64,000 nucleotides of DNA from Siderastrea siderea (GCA_964030785.1 OZ034976.1:868001-932000), one strand, 5' to 3'; counted from the first letter of the stretch, positions 41,409 through 54,455 are shown. Translations and numbers: made by a program. The notes: generated by a model not told the origin, from the sequence alone.

Positions 41409-43330
41409 TTTTATTGAGCCCTGTATAATTTTACAAGGAAGTAATTACATACGTACAAGGCAGAACCTATCGGCTAAAGTGGTCCCAAAGTGATTGCTTT
41501 TTTTATTCCTAAATTGTCTTCGTGGGGGGGGGGGGAGCTTCAAAAAAATGGAAGTCTACGAGTGGGGATATTGGAGAGGGGGACTAATAGAGCTTTTGCT
41601 GTAACGCAAGGCTTAATCATTGAATTTTGAGGTCATGTCAACATAGACATTTTAGAAAATAGACAGGTAACAAAAATAATAATAGCAACAGCGTCATTAT
41701 ATTTAATGACTTGTAAAATAGGTAAAAGTCTGCACCTTCACTGCTGCTAAAATTTTGAAGCATAAATCTCTGAGAAGTAGTTATGTAAGGTGCTACTTAC
41801 TATGTTGCATACTCGGTGGTTCTAAGTTTTACGGTTGTGAATGAAATACTGAAATGCTACCATTTAAATTAAAGCTTTTGAACAGTGCTTCCTAGTGTCG
41901 CTGTTTGTCTTGTTAAGTACGTATTACAAGCGAATTGTGTGACCTGAGATGTTAGCTTAGAAGATACTTATAGGAAACTTAGTTTTAGCATTTATGAAAA
42001 TCAGAAAGGCAATTTTTTCAATTTTTTGTGAGTTAAAGTTTCGTCTTCAGCAAAGATTTGGCAACAATTGGTAAACTCCCCAGATGAATTAAATTTCAAT
42101 ACTTACCGAGATCGAACAAGGCTAATTGCAAAAGGCTCTTCTTGGTGTTCTTCCTTATTGGTGTTAACGAAAGTCTGCAACCGGGAAATTTCACAGTGAT
42201 AGTTAATTTATTCATTTAAGTCATTTTTGAAATTGATTTTAGAAAGGAAGTCGAACCTATGTGCAAATTGGGATTCTGATATACATGCCGGATTTCGTCA
42301 ACTGTTGATCATTTTACACTTTTCTCAAACAGAAATTTGGTCATTCCTAAAGTGGATTTATTTTGAGCTGTTTGCAACTATTGTATTACGCTATAATGGG
42401 TAAATGGTTCCAGCTGGAAGCATACAAATATCCCCGAAAAAAAATTCATTTTTGAGGAGTTAAGCTCTAGGTTGTTCACTCATGGTTCACTTTGCACTAG
42501 AATAAGCAATATCTTTGATAGTTTCAAGTGAATTATGCCATTGTTAACAAAAACATATTTAAATGTTAATTTTTAAGTCGTAAATAACGTGGTCTGCATA
42601 TCGAAATCTTTACATATCGAACCCAAAACTCATTAGGGGAACGACCCAAATAATTCTCCGGAACAAAAAGTGAAGCCAACGTTTGCGCACTGATAGCTGA
42701 TGTCATCCGCAATAAAGGCAACTAACAAACAAGGAAATTTGAAAAAGAATTTCCTGTTTACAGGTTTCTGTTGACCCCACTGAGAAACACCGAGAAGAAA
42801 ATTATACAAATCCTTAATAGTAGATGGTTCGTAACTGAAGCCGGCACAAAGATCACTAATGAGAAGCTAATTAGGTTGTTCGAAGAATGGGTCAATTCAT
42901 GCTAAGGTTGATATATTCGGATTATCCGTCTCTTGTGTAAAAACAAACGCCAAGGAAAGCAAAATTAAAAAAGGGAAAATACGCAAATTTAACTTGCCCG
43001 AAAAGATTCTTACCGTCCCAAAATATCGCAAATAGAGAGACTCTTTCTGAGATATGGACGCTTCGGATAGTGAGCAACAGAAGGGCGAGTATAGCAAGAG
43101 GTTCTACTTATAACGTATTGATCAGGATCCGCCCTACAACCTCATTGGCTAATCACGAACAATATCTGTTCTTGGTGAGAACAACCCAACGGATTATCAC
43201 GTGGTAACAAATCTCGACGTAAGTAACATTATGTCTGATGTTTAAGTTTTCAAATGTAAACAAGAAACAGCGTCCTACTTTTATTCGTAAAAGCTATTCA
43301 ATCGAAAAGTCAATAGGAAAAATGTAAGAT
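41409..43330. repeat. Upstream region of TPR-CHAT, copy A of a diverged large duplication
   Basis: Segments such as GTGAATGAAATACTGAAATG (about 41835), AGTACGTATTACAA (about 41915), the 5' exon and CATTCCTAAAGTG (about 42343) recur in the same order at 43845-44400 (copy B) and partly at 46260-46460 (copy C). Separately, 43015-43310 corresponds to 45740-46035. Confidence 0.65.
42107..42174 (-). other. Probable 5' untranslated exon of the TPR-CHAT gene
   Basis: On the minus strand a 68-nt segment is bounded by an AG acceptor (CGGTTGCAG) and a good donor (CTCG then GTAAGTATTG). The next acceptor (ATTATACAG, about 41421) opens the exon that holds ATG 41408. Joining them in the coding frame gives an early stop, so it is probably untranslated. 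A homologous segment with the same splice borders is at 44173-44238. Confidence 0.45.
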
Positions 43331-43799
43331 TACTTAACTTCATCTGCATCTGAAACGGAAAGACAAATTTTGATTGCCTAAGCTTGCGTGGCTGCCGTTT
43401 TCCGAGAGGAAATAAGGGTATTACGTTTGCGCTAGTACCTGTGAGACTAGTGAAACCCAGGCTGTTTCTACACTTAAGATTTTGCTTACCGCTCGCTCGA
43501 AAGCTCGCGGTTATGATATGAACTGTGGCCTAAAGGAAAGGCTAACACACGAAGAGTACAATGAAAAGCTACGAAACTTACGTCGATATTCGTGCCAACT
43601 CAAAAGTGTATATGTAAGTCTTATATAAATGATTTCCTAGTCTTGTGGAAGCTCAAATGAACATAATTCCTGGAGTTCCCTCAAGCGGTTTTGACCCATT
43701 CACTCTTAGAGAGAAAATGTGTACTTTTTAAGTCTGTCGACAAAATTTTGACGTGTTGCCATACAAACAAAAACTGCTGAGAAGGAATTTAGTTGCTGT

Positions 43800-44760
43800 G
43801 GTGGTAATTACGATGCTCTTAAAGGTGGTTATAACTTTTAAGTTGTGAACGAAATACTGAAATGTTAAAATTCAACAAAAAAAAATACTCTTGACCATCG
43901 CTTGCTAGCCGGTTGCTGTTTGTTTTCCACAGTACGTATTACAAAGTGAAATTAATGACCTCAGACGTTATCTTCGAAGTTACGCATAGGAAATTTAAAA
44001 TCTCCATTTATGAAAATAAGAACAGCAATCCGTCTCCACTTTTTTTGTTAGATTAATTTTCGTCCTTAGGGAAGATTTGGCAACATTAACTTTTGCACAG
44101 AGTAACTTTAATTTCTCGTCTTGTTACGTTGTAAAATTCTCAGTAGAATTTTAAATTCTGTGTAAAACTTACCAAGATCTAACAAGGCTAGTTGCAAAAA
44201 AGCTCTTCTCGATGTTTCTCTGTGGGGTCAACAGAAACCTGTAAACGGAAAATGTTCGCAATTACAATTAATTTATTTACGTATGTTATTTTCTGAATTG
44301 CTTTGCTCAGAAAAGCTTTCGAGGCAATGTGTAACTGAAAACTTGATTAAAGTCATTTTACATTCGCCTCAAAAAGGGAATTGATCATTCCTAAAGTGAT
44401 TTCATTTTTAGCTGAGTGTTTATTTATATAAATTATATAACTCTTTTATGGGTAAACGGTTCCTAATGGAAGGCTATACATATCACTGACTCAAAAGTTA
44501 CCCATAAGAAGCTGAGTTTTAGGTTGTTGTTCGCTCATTGGTCAGCCTATAGTTAAGTCGGATGATCCGACTTTAACGTTATGATTGAGAGCTTTTGTGA
44601 ATTACGCTTCATTCCTTAAAAACCTAGTACTGTTCACTTGTCGAACCCCATTTGAAACCACCCCAATAATTATCCGCACCAGTTGTGAAAACAACACTTT
44701 CGCAATATATGATGTCATCGGCAATAAAGGCAATTAACAAAGAAGCCAATTTAAAATGAA
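43800..44760. repeat. Duplicated TPR-CHAT upstream region, copy B
   Basis: It keeps the order of copy A at an offset of about 2.03 kb, including the spliced exon homologue at 44173-44238 (donor GTAAGTTTTAC on the minus strand). No TPR coding sequence follows it. A stop interrupts the frame open in copy A. Confidence 0.6.
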
Positions 44761-44775
44761 TTGACTTCGAGCCAG

Positions 44776-44813
<38 letters not shown>

Positions 44814-45659
44814 GCATAATATTGTCCTAATATATTGAGCTGTAGAGTATCATGATGAAGGAAACTAGATTTGAAACTCTAAAAACTCCTATGACGCCAC
44901 CACACTACAGAAGAAATGAGTCCCAGAACTAGTTTTAAGTAGTGAATTAAAATGTTGACCTGTCTTTTAAATGTTGGGGTGGGGGGGAGGGGGGGGGGCG
45001 TCTTTGCAATAGATGGTCTAACAGACACATATAAGCCCAAAATCGTTCAAATGAAGCCCTCAATCGCGGAGCCAATAGGAGCTTAAGCAAACACGACGGC
45101 GACGGTTAACGAGAACGTCTAAAATAAAACCCTTAAATAGCAAACAATGACTGCAGGTGCGTTATACCTTTTGGCACCGTTCGCTACCATTCTGTGCACT
45201 CTTCATCGTCAAATGACGAAATTCAAAGTTTTGTGTATAACGTGCACGCACGACGGTGAATTTTCGTTTTTCTTCCTGAACTGTAACGCAGTCGAGAAAT
45301 TCAGCTCTTGGATCGTTCGGCCACATTAGACAGATAAAACTAAACGAGTTGGCATAATCGCGAAGAAGTTTAACAGATTGTGAAGTCGTGACGTTTTCCT
45401 TCGCGTTGCCGTCGTGGTTGCTTAAGTTTCCTAATATCTGCACCAGAAAGGGAAGTTACGTTTTCCGTCCCGAGCTGCAATATTACCATATCAGGTGCGA
45501 GAGATTAAACAATTCCGAGATCGATCATACAGCCCAGTTTGATTAACCGCTCCTTCCCCTAAAGCGGGCCGTTTTAGAAGTACAAGTGTTGGTGCCATTT
45601 TTGAAAAAAGTTGTGCAGTTAAGCGGCGAAGAAATTAAATTAAAGGGACAGACAACCGG
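44761..45659. other. Intergenic between duplicated copies
   Basis: G-rich tract near 44975-44998; no exon recognised. Confidence 0.3.
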
Positions 45660-46640
45660 TAGCAAATTAAAACAAACGCCAAGGAAAACGAAATTGAAAG
45701 AAAAGGAAGAAGATACAAATTTAACTTGCCTGAACACGGTCCTAAAATGACGCAAATACAGAGACACTTCCTGCAATATGGACGCTTCGGATGGCGTGCG
45801 ACAGAAGGGCGAATGTAGCGTGAGGTTCTACTTTTTAGCGTATCGATCAAGATCCGCCCTACAACCTCATTGGCTAATCACGACCAATTTCTGCTCTGAG
45901 TTAAAGAACAAACCCAACGGATTGTCAGGTGGCAACAAACCTCGACGTAAGTAACATTATGTCTGATGTTCAAGTTGCACACAAGAGACAGCGCCCTACT
46001 TTTATTCGTAAAAGGTATTTTAATTGCAAAGTAAATACGAAAATTGAAGTTTCCTTAACTTTAGCAATAAGAAGTTGGAATCTAATACTTTTTAAGAGCT
46101 ACATTGATCAGCTCTATAAGAAAAAACCAATGAAATGACTAAGACAAAGTGTTACGAGCTCAAAGATAATAAGTAGAAAGATACTATTTTAAAAATCACA
46201 CATAAAAAGACCTTTTTTAATGTGTAACCAGTTTGAAATTATGATATACAGGATTTTGTACGCTTTAAATCCTTTCACACTTACCTCAAACAGAAATTTG
46301 ATCATTCCTTCTAGTAAATTTAATTTTAGCTGTGTGCAAATTATTCAAATGTTTAATGGTAGATGGCTCATAATTGAAGCATCCCTGACACGAAGCTAAG
46401 TTTCAGGTTGTTCACAGAATGGGTCAATTTATGCTAAGGTCTTTTTAGTCGGATTATCCGTCATGGACAGCAAATTACGCGTTTCTTAATATGAACATTT
46501 ACTTCCTTTGAAAACTGGTCCAAACTTCGAACTCTTTGCATGTCGAACCCGAAACGCATTAGGAACGACCTCAATAATTCTCTGACCAGATGTGTAAACA
46601 ATGCGTTTGTACAATATCTGATGTCAATAAAGGCAATTAA
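45660..46640. repeat. Duplicated TPR-CHAT upstream region, copy C
   Basis: 45660-46035 matches 42930-43310. It shares ACAAACGCCAAGGAAA, ATGGACGCTTCGGAT, CCTACAACCTCATTGGCTAA and CTCGACGTAAGTAACATTAT. 46260-46460 matches 42310-42560. Confidence 0.6.
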
Positions 46641-48808
46641 CAAACATGATAATTTTTTAGTCAGTTCACCGACTCTACTTTTGCCACATAAAAACCGTAA
46701 TCAAACTACAATTTCAAATAATTTGTGTTCATTTTGGGATTGTATTTCAGTTTGCTTATGTTACGTTTTTATTGACTACTAAATTTGACTAGTTATAGTT
46801 CCGATAGAAACTGTATAGGAAACATCAAATGTTCGTTTCTTGCACTGTTTTTCTTTTTTACTGGCTAGAGTAGAAGCTAATGGGGTTTACCAATTGCAAA
46901 TCACAAATATTGCATTAGACTCGGTACAAGAAATGATCGGCATCTAACAATTCCTAAGTGTCCCGTTCTATTAGACTGGTGCAGACGACCCCAACCAAAA
47001 TCTGTTGTCAGTTCAATTATTCAAACGTTTTAACAATTTATCTAAATAAAAATCAGATAAATTGCAAGACACGAGAAAAGAAATTAAGCGATCAACTTGT
47101 ACATGTGTTTCTTGTGGAGTGATTGAGTTTATTTTGACTGCTGGTAATCCCTCAGGGAAACATAGAAACTACACATGAAGACAAGGACTGGAGCCAGTAA
47201 AAATTGAGGTGAAGAGGCCGGGGAGAGACACGAAATAACATCATGTTAAAGATTCGCATGCGGTTCATTGGTCAGAACTGTAATGTTTCACTTATTTCTT
47301 TATTGTAAACTTTGGTCCGTTTTGTCGTTAACCAATAAACTCCACTTATACTGGATTTTTACCTTCCTTTTTTAGGTGGGGTGGCGTGGATGTGTTTGAT
47401 TAGACTTTTATCAGTGAACGCAAAATTTCACTTTTCAGTATTATTCATTAAAACTTAAACGAAAAATCCTCACAAATTGACTTATCATACCTACATTAAG
47501 AAAAATCTGGCGGAAATATAGGACCTCATTTCAGTTTTTACAAAGAAATGCATTCCAGGTGGGAGGATGGGGGGGGGGGGGGAGGGGAGGGGAGCGGCTT
47601 GCTAAACCCGGTGTGATACTGATCTATGAAGCTAATAGATATAAAAAGTTAATAAAACGAACTGCGAGTGAAATATGACGTGAATAAACAGGCTATTAGA
47701 AGTGAGCAACTCACGCAGTTTAACTGGAAAGAACCTAAAAGAATTAGGGTTGAACGGGACCTTGCGATACTATCGAATCGGCTCGAACTACAATCAGTGT
47801 CACCATACTGGAACACCGTGGGTACTATCGTGCCTCTCTCCCTCTCCTACTAGGCAATGTTCTAAAGAACGTTTCAACTAATTAGATAAAGGCAAACGCG
47901 CAGACCATTGTGCAGCATTAAAATGACGGTAGAAGGGAAGGGTGTTCCGGGTACTTGTGATACCTTTAATGGTATGGTGCCGATGAACAAAGTTGAAGTA
48001 ACTTCCATTTCATTTACTACAACGTACAATTCCTCCTACTTTCTTTCAAGCTCAGTGTAGCATCGATACATACATGACCACACATGTAATGTGGGATGTT
48101 GTATAGCACTTTCGTTAGTAATCGTAATAATTAAATGTTGTGAGAAAAGTGCTCTTGGGTAATTGTTTCCAGACCTTTCGGGTATGACCCCTTCATCAGT
48201 GGATTAATTTTTTGGTTGCACAGCAAACGTTGAAGTCAAATGCATACATGTGTACATTAAAAAGAAGTCATTGATAAAACCACAAGCGTGTAGCGTGTTT
48301 ACCATTTAGTCGCAGAAACAAAACAGAAAAAAAAGAAATTTGTCTTAAACTTATAGTTAACCTAAAACCAATTTGGTACGAAATGTCAATCTCTATGGAA
48401 AATTGATATTTCTATACAGTATTAGTGACCATATTTTGACGGGCAAGTGTTTCAAAATTTGGAACTTTCCTGTTTTCAATGGCAATTGAATTTAAATTTC
48501 CTGCAGCAACCTTAACAATTTCACATTATATCGGTGCTTTAATTTTGCTGGTTTTGGTCAGTGTTTGAAAATGATGACGTACTTTACCGCTGAGGGCCTG
48601 AAACCAGCCTTAAAAACTAAGTACCAACCCTGTGTAACACAACACCCTCCAATTAGGGTCCCTGTGTAGGACGAACGCAAAATCTTCTTTTACACAATGT
48701 TAAAATGTTTTTTAAAGACCGGCAAACGTCTCTGATCAAGCATTGCTGAATACTGTATATGCCATATATCAAATAATGACGACAATCGTGCGACCATACC
48801 GTGAAGGG
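46641..48808. other. Intergenic
   Basis: G-rich tract at about 47565-47595. A hairpin-SINE-like word (CAGACCTTTCGGGTATGACCCCTTCATCAGTGG) occurs around 48170-48205. No exon recognised. Confidence 0.3.
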
Positions 48809-48944
48809 TTTACTCGGTGTAAGAACCTGACAAGATTTTCTTTGTTTGTTAGGTTTTGTTTTGCTGTATGGTATTGTTTAAAATGTTTTGTTTCCTTTGT
48901 TTTACGTCATCCGTGAGTTTCACAGGTTCTTACACCGAGGTAAA
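48809..48944. mobile_element. 136-bp MITE
   Basis: TTTACTCGGTGTAAGAACCTG at the left is mirrored by CAGGTTCTTACACCGAGGTAAA at the right, ending one base before the Harbinger element. The arms are about 21 bp with one gap. Confidence 0.7.
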
Positions 48945-49257
48945 GCCAGGGGTCAATTCAGTAAAACTTTTACACTTGTAATCTACAAGCTGGACATTTG
49001 TTTTTACAAGCGCACGCAAAAATGAGTTCAATAAACAACGTTAGAAGTCCTTGTTACAAGTGTCCGACTTGTAATTACAGTTGTAGCGCTACACCTGTAG
49101 AATTTGGTACTTATCTGATTCAATAAAACTTTGACAGAAGTCCGACTTGTATTTTTATAATAGTCCAACTTGTAAACTATAAGTGCAAACTACAAGTGGT
49201 AAGTCACTTGTAGGCTTTACATACGACTTGTAGAAAGCGTATTTCGAAGCATTATTT

Positions 49258-50299
49258 ATGTCCTCGTTGAGCGAAGAAGAACTCGAAGAACTGTTAAGAC
49301 ACCGATTTATTCGGCCACCTAGAAACTTTGAGGAAAGACGGTTGTTTAACATTGAAAATCCACGTGAATTTCGCGATAAGTATCGTCTTCCTGTCGAAGC
49401 GTTCGAGTATTTACTGGCAGAAGTGGGCCAACAGCTTGAACATAAAACCAAACGAAACAGGGCGCTCACAGCACAACAGCAACTGTTGGTGTTTTTCCAC
49501 TTCCTTGGCACAAACTCTTTTTATCATGTTATGCACTCATGTCATGGAATTGCAACTTCTACGGTTTGGAATACAATACACCGTGTCATCCCTGCAGTAC
49601 TGAGTCTAAGGCGAGAGTTAGTACGTTGGCCAGAACATTACCCCTGAGCATCGCAGCAAAATTTCGGGCCATAGCCAGGTTCCCCTGTGTTGCTGGCTGC
49701 GTGGATAGAACCCCCGTTGTTGTGAATCCCCCATCTGATGATGAAGATACCCACGTCAATCGACATCATACCAAATCTCTCAATGCGGCTATGGTGTCAG
49801 GGCCTGATTACAAGATTTATTTCTGTAGCAGCCGATGCCCCGGGAGGTGGCATGACTCACGAGTTCTGAAAGAGAGCAGCTTATGGGAAGCATTTGGGGT
49901 TAATGGGAGAAGGCCGTTTGCAGGAGCAGCTATTCTAGGTGACTCCGCCTACACCTGCAATGACTGGCTGATCCCCCCTTTTAGAGGACACGTGCAGGTG
50001 CTCGCCTCAGGTTCAATGAGGCGCACAAGAAAAACAGAAGCACCATAGAGAGAGCGTGCTGCGTGATTAAAAAGAGGTTTTACTCTCTACAAACAGGAAT
50101 AAGGGTCAGAAGCATGACAACGGCTGCCGAACTTGTCCAATGTGCAGTTATACTTAATAACATTTGCATTCAATTTAACGATGCTGACGCTGATCTCCTA
50201 GATGACGAAGATCTTCACGTTGAAGATGAGACGGAGCTTAGGGAGCATGGAGAGGGGCACGAGGGCAGACGACAGCAACTACTACAGTATTTCCTGTGA
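49258..50299 (+). pseudogene. PIF/Harbinger (HARBI1-like) transposase, two frameshifts
   Basis: The N-terminal part (from ATG 49258) has FRDKYRLPVEAFEYLL and LVFFHFLGTNSFYH, typical of the helical region. The frame changes near 49640. The middle part (to 50048) carries the first two catalytic Asp residues in GCVDRTPV and GDSAYTCNDWL. A second shift near 50005 leads to the third frame, where the catalytic Glu lies in an ERACCVIKKRF context just upstream of 50063, followed by the C-terminal helices (AAELVQCAVILNNICIQF). All three catalytic residues remain, so decay is recent. As it stands no functional enzyme can be made. Confidence 0.85.
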
Positions 50300-50898
50300 A
50301 TCGGAGTGGTATATAAAACGACTCTACACAATACCTGATGAGTTTGAAGAACATAATCCAAAGATAACTTCGAAGAAAAGAGAAAAACGACATCGAGTAC
50401 CACTGACATTTGTGTATTTCTTATTCTAGGCCGACCGTAAGGCTGACTTGTTCAAGGCCTTAGAGAGGACTTCACAGTGTACTTTCGTTGTTGTATAAAT
50501 TGCATAATATCTTATTTCGTGCGTGATTATAAACGGCAGTTAATAGAGTGGGGGTTCTTTTTCAAAGAAATGCCACCAAAATAAACCACCAAACTCATCA
50601 ACATAACCTCGCGTAGCTTAACTTTTAAAGCCTGGTATTCGGTGGTTTACACTTGATCCCATTTACTGTTTAGATCCCGTCTAAATAAAGTAGAGCTAAT
50701 ATCTATCCGAGTATTTTTACATTATTTCTTCCAAAAAATGAAACATTTGGATAATTCTTGTCTCATTAGGTATGATTTATTAAAGATGTGTTATTATTAT
50801 CCAAGAATGTGACTACAGATAGAAAAAGCCCGTTAAGAACATGAAGATTCTGTTCTCGCTCATGTTCATGGCCTAAGTTTCTACGAGGAGTAAAAAAA

Positions 50899-51049
50899 CA
50901 TTTTAGAAGAAATACTAACGCAAGAAAATGATGTTTCGGCATCTTCCTGTCGCCATTATCAAATGCAAATTATTAAAGTTTTGAATTTAGACGGCGACAG
51001 GATGACGCCGAAACGTCATGTTCTTGCGTTAGAATTTTCTTCTAAAATG
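50899..51049. mobile_element. 150-bp hairpin MITE inside the Harbinger element
   Basis: Arms of about 55-60 bp are inverted copies: CATTTTAGAAGAAAT-ACTAACGCAAG at the left, CTTGCGTTAGAATTTTCTTCTAAAATG at the right. Both arms contain a TTTCGGC/GCCGAAAC word. Confidence 0.7.
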
Positions 51050-51801
51050 TTTATCGATTTTTTTCTATAATCAGTTAAAAAAAAAAACAACAACAAACTT
51101 CGTTTACAAACGTCAATCTACTACAAAGTGTCATGCCTCAATCCTATTACACCTGGAAAGATTGTTCGTGAAAATTTCAGAGCAAACGCGCTCTTGAGAA
51201 AAAACGGAAACTAGGGCTTATTCAGAGTTATCGGTGTTGGACTGAACGTCCAAACCATTTCTAAGCTTTTTAGTCTCCAGTTCCAGTTTGGAGCATTCTA
51301 GCAGCAACTTCCTTTTCCTAACGTGTAATCTGTCTATCTATCGAATCTGCTACAGCTTTTTTTTCCGCTGGCTGCCTTACGACAGGCTATCCTGTAGGAT
51401 CCTGATGGCGCAGGCTTGTTTTTCTTCGGCTCAAGTTTCTGTTCATCCGGCGCTTGTGCAAGAGGTCCATTATCGTCATCCCCATCATTGTTGGTTTCCA
51501 AATACTCATGTACCTCCTGAACGTCCTCGGTATCACTACCAACTTGGGCCGTCTACGTTAATAAAATCGTTGGAAAAAATTAAAATCGGGCATTTAATTT
51601 TAAGGTTGGGTTATTGTGGCATGAAGAAGTGTTTAGCTATTTGATGAAACCATTAGTAATCTCATCATGGCTCACCGGTATGCTGCTGTATTTTCATTGC
51701 ATGTGCCAAGTCTTGCTAAGTGCAATTGCTCATTTGTTTTTTAAATAAGAAATTAGTAGCTATTAAATTCAAAATAAATAACAAATATGTTACCTTCAGT
51801 G

Positions 51802-52124
51802 TTAGGGGTAGTTCTGATGACTATTGACCTCCCCAAACACAATATCTGTGTCTTGGACATTGACGGGCTCTACATTGGCGCTCTCTCGGCCAAGAATATC
51901 CAGCACCGTCTCATCTAGCTCGGTAAGCTGTCCACTTCCGCCTGCACCCGTCTTTTTCGATTCGCTAATTTTTTTAAGGTACCTTGTCGAATATTGGCCC
52001 AAATGACATCTCTAAGCTTTGAAACGCTGTCGACATCGGCTCCAGCACCATTAATTTGATTCCGAATGGTCTCTCAAGCGTCTTGTTTTGCTTTTTTAGT
52101 CACAGTTGCTGAGAATGGTGCCAT
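51802..52124 (-). pseudogene. Harbinger accessory Myb/SANT-like DNA-binding protein, broken
   Basis: Read from ATG at 52124 the minus strand encodes MAPFSATVTKKAKQDA, then a TGA in place of a Trp codon (52076-52074). It then continues with a family-like sequence (NQINGAGADVDSVSKLRDVIW). A one-base change in an A run near 51972 shifts the frame to KKISESKKTGAGGSGQLTELDE. In this family the protein binds the transposon ends and helps bring the transposase into the nucleus. It faces the transposase gene, as is typical of Harbinger. The stop is at 51802. Confidence 0.65.
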
Positions 52125-52939
52125 AATTATTGCCTTTTTGTCTCTTACGAGCTGCACTAACATTAGTTTCTGCTGTTTTGACAACATGAAGGCTGGAAAT
52201 TTTGAGCGCGCGGATTTAAAATCAACCTCGTGCGATTGGAAGTTACACCTGTAGTCTACAAGCGTATTCTAGTTGTGCTACAATTGTAAAGCTACAATTG
52301 TAGCTTACACTTGTATCATGACCCGGACTACACGTGTGAATTCCAGAGTAGAAAATTCTTTTATTGAATTCTTGAATTTACAAGTTGGACTTTACACGTG
52401 CATTTTACACGTGTAAAAACTAGTGTAATTTTTTTATTGCATTGACCCCAGATATTCAATTTTGCATTTGTAAAATTACACGTGCATTCAAGCGGAGTTT
52501 ACAGTCGTAAGGCTACAATTGTAATTTACACTTGTATCCTAACTTGGGATACATGTGTAACTTCCAGTGTGGAAAATTCTTTTGTTGAATCCTTGTATTT
52601 ACAATTCGGACTTTACACGTGTAAAAACTGCAAGACAGAAGTGTAATTTCTTTATTAAATTGACTCCTGGTTAGCTCTACCCGCTGCAAAAAAGTTGTCT
52701 GTTCTTCCTTCCATGAATTTTCATGTAGATTACCTAGGGCGCTTTCCATTCGACCAAAAATTTCAGTTTGATTAAAAATTTCTCCAACTTGTTAGATGTC
52801 ATAGTCTTATGAGCCGTGGCATATCGAGCAAATCTTTCTACTCCAATTGTCAAATTTCTTTCAACATTCTGGCCACAATATCCTCTTAAGAGCGACTTCC
52901 AGTAAAAATAAAGCAAAATCTCAACTTCGCGGCGGTAGT

Positions 52940-54455
52940 TGAAAAATAGATTTATTTCGTATTTTGCACATAATTAGGTATTGGTAAACCTAGAAACCTG
53001 ATGTGATTCATTTTCCCCAGAAGCGCCTTATTTTCGAAAAAACGAGGAAATCGATTCTTGGGTTCGGGAGATCAAAATCACAGGAAATTAATCTTGAAAA
53101 TCAGTACTATAAACTTGTATCGCGCTGGTAAACTAAAGCGCAGAGAAAAAGATAGGCACTTTCTATCGACAGAACAAGTCTTTTTCGTTAACTAGACAGT
53201 TGTGAAACAGCAGTAGCGAAATCTGCTGAACACCAGCAATTCCAAACTAAAAGACAGGTTTTGATGATCACGTAGAAACTGATTTGGAACCTAACTTCTG
53301 TGAAATAATTTAAAATGTGCCATATTTCTAAATGGTCTCATTCGTCATTCAATAGAATGACGAATAAAATAAATCGTACCTTGAAACTGGCTTGGGGGTA
53401 TCCATGATGCTTTGTTTGGGACCACTTCGAACTCAGCAGAGTTTTAACAAATGGGGCTTAATAAAGTTGAATTTTGCCATACACAAAACAGTAACGGGAA
53501 AATTTGCTTCTTTAACCAAACGGGCTCGCTCTACTTGTTAATTTCAAGCTTTTACATTCTTTTGTGTGCCAAAAAGAGGAAGAAAAAGCGCGAAATGGGC
53601 GTTTTTCACGTTTCCAAACTTCTGCTTCTTCGTGTGCAAATTTTCTTCGTACATTTGTTTGTATTGCGTTAGAGAAATACCGTGACTAAATTTTTAACCA
53701 GCATTGGATATATGATGTCACAGGTGTTGCATATTGGATGTCACGTTTTGTCGTGGTTTGCACAGGAGCTCACAACGATAACACCAGTATCGTTCATTTT
53801 TTCTTTTCCCTCTACCTTTTTTGAGATCAACCGAGCATTTTAGTTTGAAGCCATCATCAAGCATCAAGCAACGACGAAGAAACGAGAGATTGTGTAGCTA
53901 AACACGGAAATTTTGGTGTATTTCGGGATGCGGCAAAGTTGAACTTCATTAAGCCTCATTTGTTAAAATTCGCTGTGTTCGAAGTTTTCCCAAGCCAGTT
54001 TCAACGTATAGTTTAGTTCAATGTTTCTACTGTCTATTGAACGAGGATTGAGAACATTTGGGGTTATGGCACATGTTAAATTATTTCACGGAAGTTAGGT
54101 TCCAAATCAGTTTCTACGTGAATATCAGAACCTGCCTTTTAGTTTGGAATTGTTTGTGCTCATTAAATTTCGCTACTGAAAATTTGATAGATTTGAAAAT
54201 TTTCTGATTTGGTCTAGTTAATAAGAAGTGTCGATCTTTTTCTCTGCGCTTTAGTTTACCAGTGCGATGCAAGTTTATAGTACCGATTTTCAAGATTAAT
54301 TTCCTGTGATTTTGACCTGTCGAACCCGAGAATCGATTTCCTCGCTTTTATCAAGAATTAAGCGCTTCTGGGAAAAACGAGCCACATCAGGTTTCTAGTT
54401 TTACCAATACCCATTTATGTGCAAAATATGAAAAAAAAATCTATTTTTGACTTCT
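52940..54455. mobile_element. 1.5-kb fold-back repeat
   Basis: The left arm (about 52940-53500) and right arm (about 53920-54455) are inverted copies. Matching words include GAAATCGATTCT/AGAATCGATTTC, AAATCACAGGAAATTAATCTTGA, TAAACTAAAGCGCAGAGAAAAAGAT and AGAAACTGATTTGGAACCTAACTTC and their complements. The arms are diverged by roughly 15%. The 420-bp centre has a short ORF (53451-53672) with no recognisable features. Confidence 0.7.

Larger units (their letters stand above)
48946..52670. mobile_element. PIF/Harbinger DNA transposon (3.7 kb, decayed)
   Basis: The ends CCAGGGGTCAATTCAGTAAA (48946) and TTTATTAAATTGACTCCTGG (ending 52670) are inverted matches. The subterminal regions are full of TTACACTTGTA/CTACAAGT words on both sides. 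A second internal copy of the right end (TTATTGCATTGACCCC, about 52449) shows that the right terminal region is duplicated (52281-52450 and 52511-52670). It encodes a transposase on the plus strand and a Myb-like protein on the minus strand, the usual two-gene Harbinger arrangement. No 3-bp target duplication could be settled. Confidence 0.8.

Noticed and set aside
43518..43613. Possible plus-strand exon (MNCGLKERLTHEEYN...) ending at a GTAAGT donor
   Set aside because: It is only 32 codons, lies between duplicated upstream regions, and no matching downstream exon was found.
51288..51644. 118-codon ORF inside the Harbinger element
   Set aside because: It does not resemble either Harbinger protein and has no domain features; probably chance.
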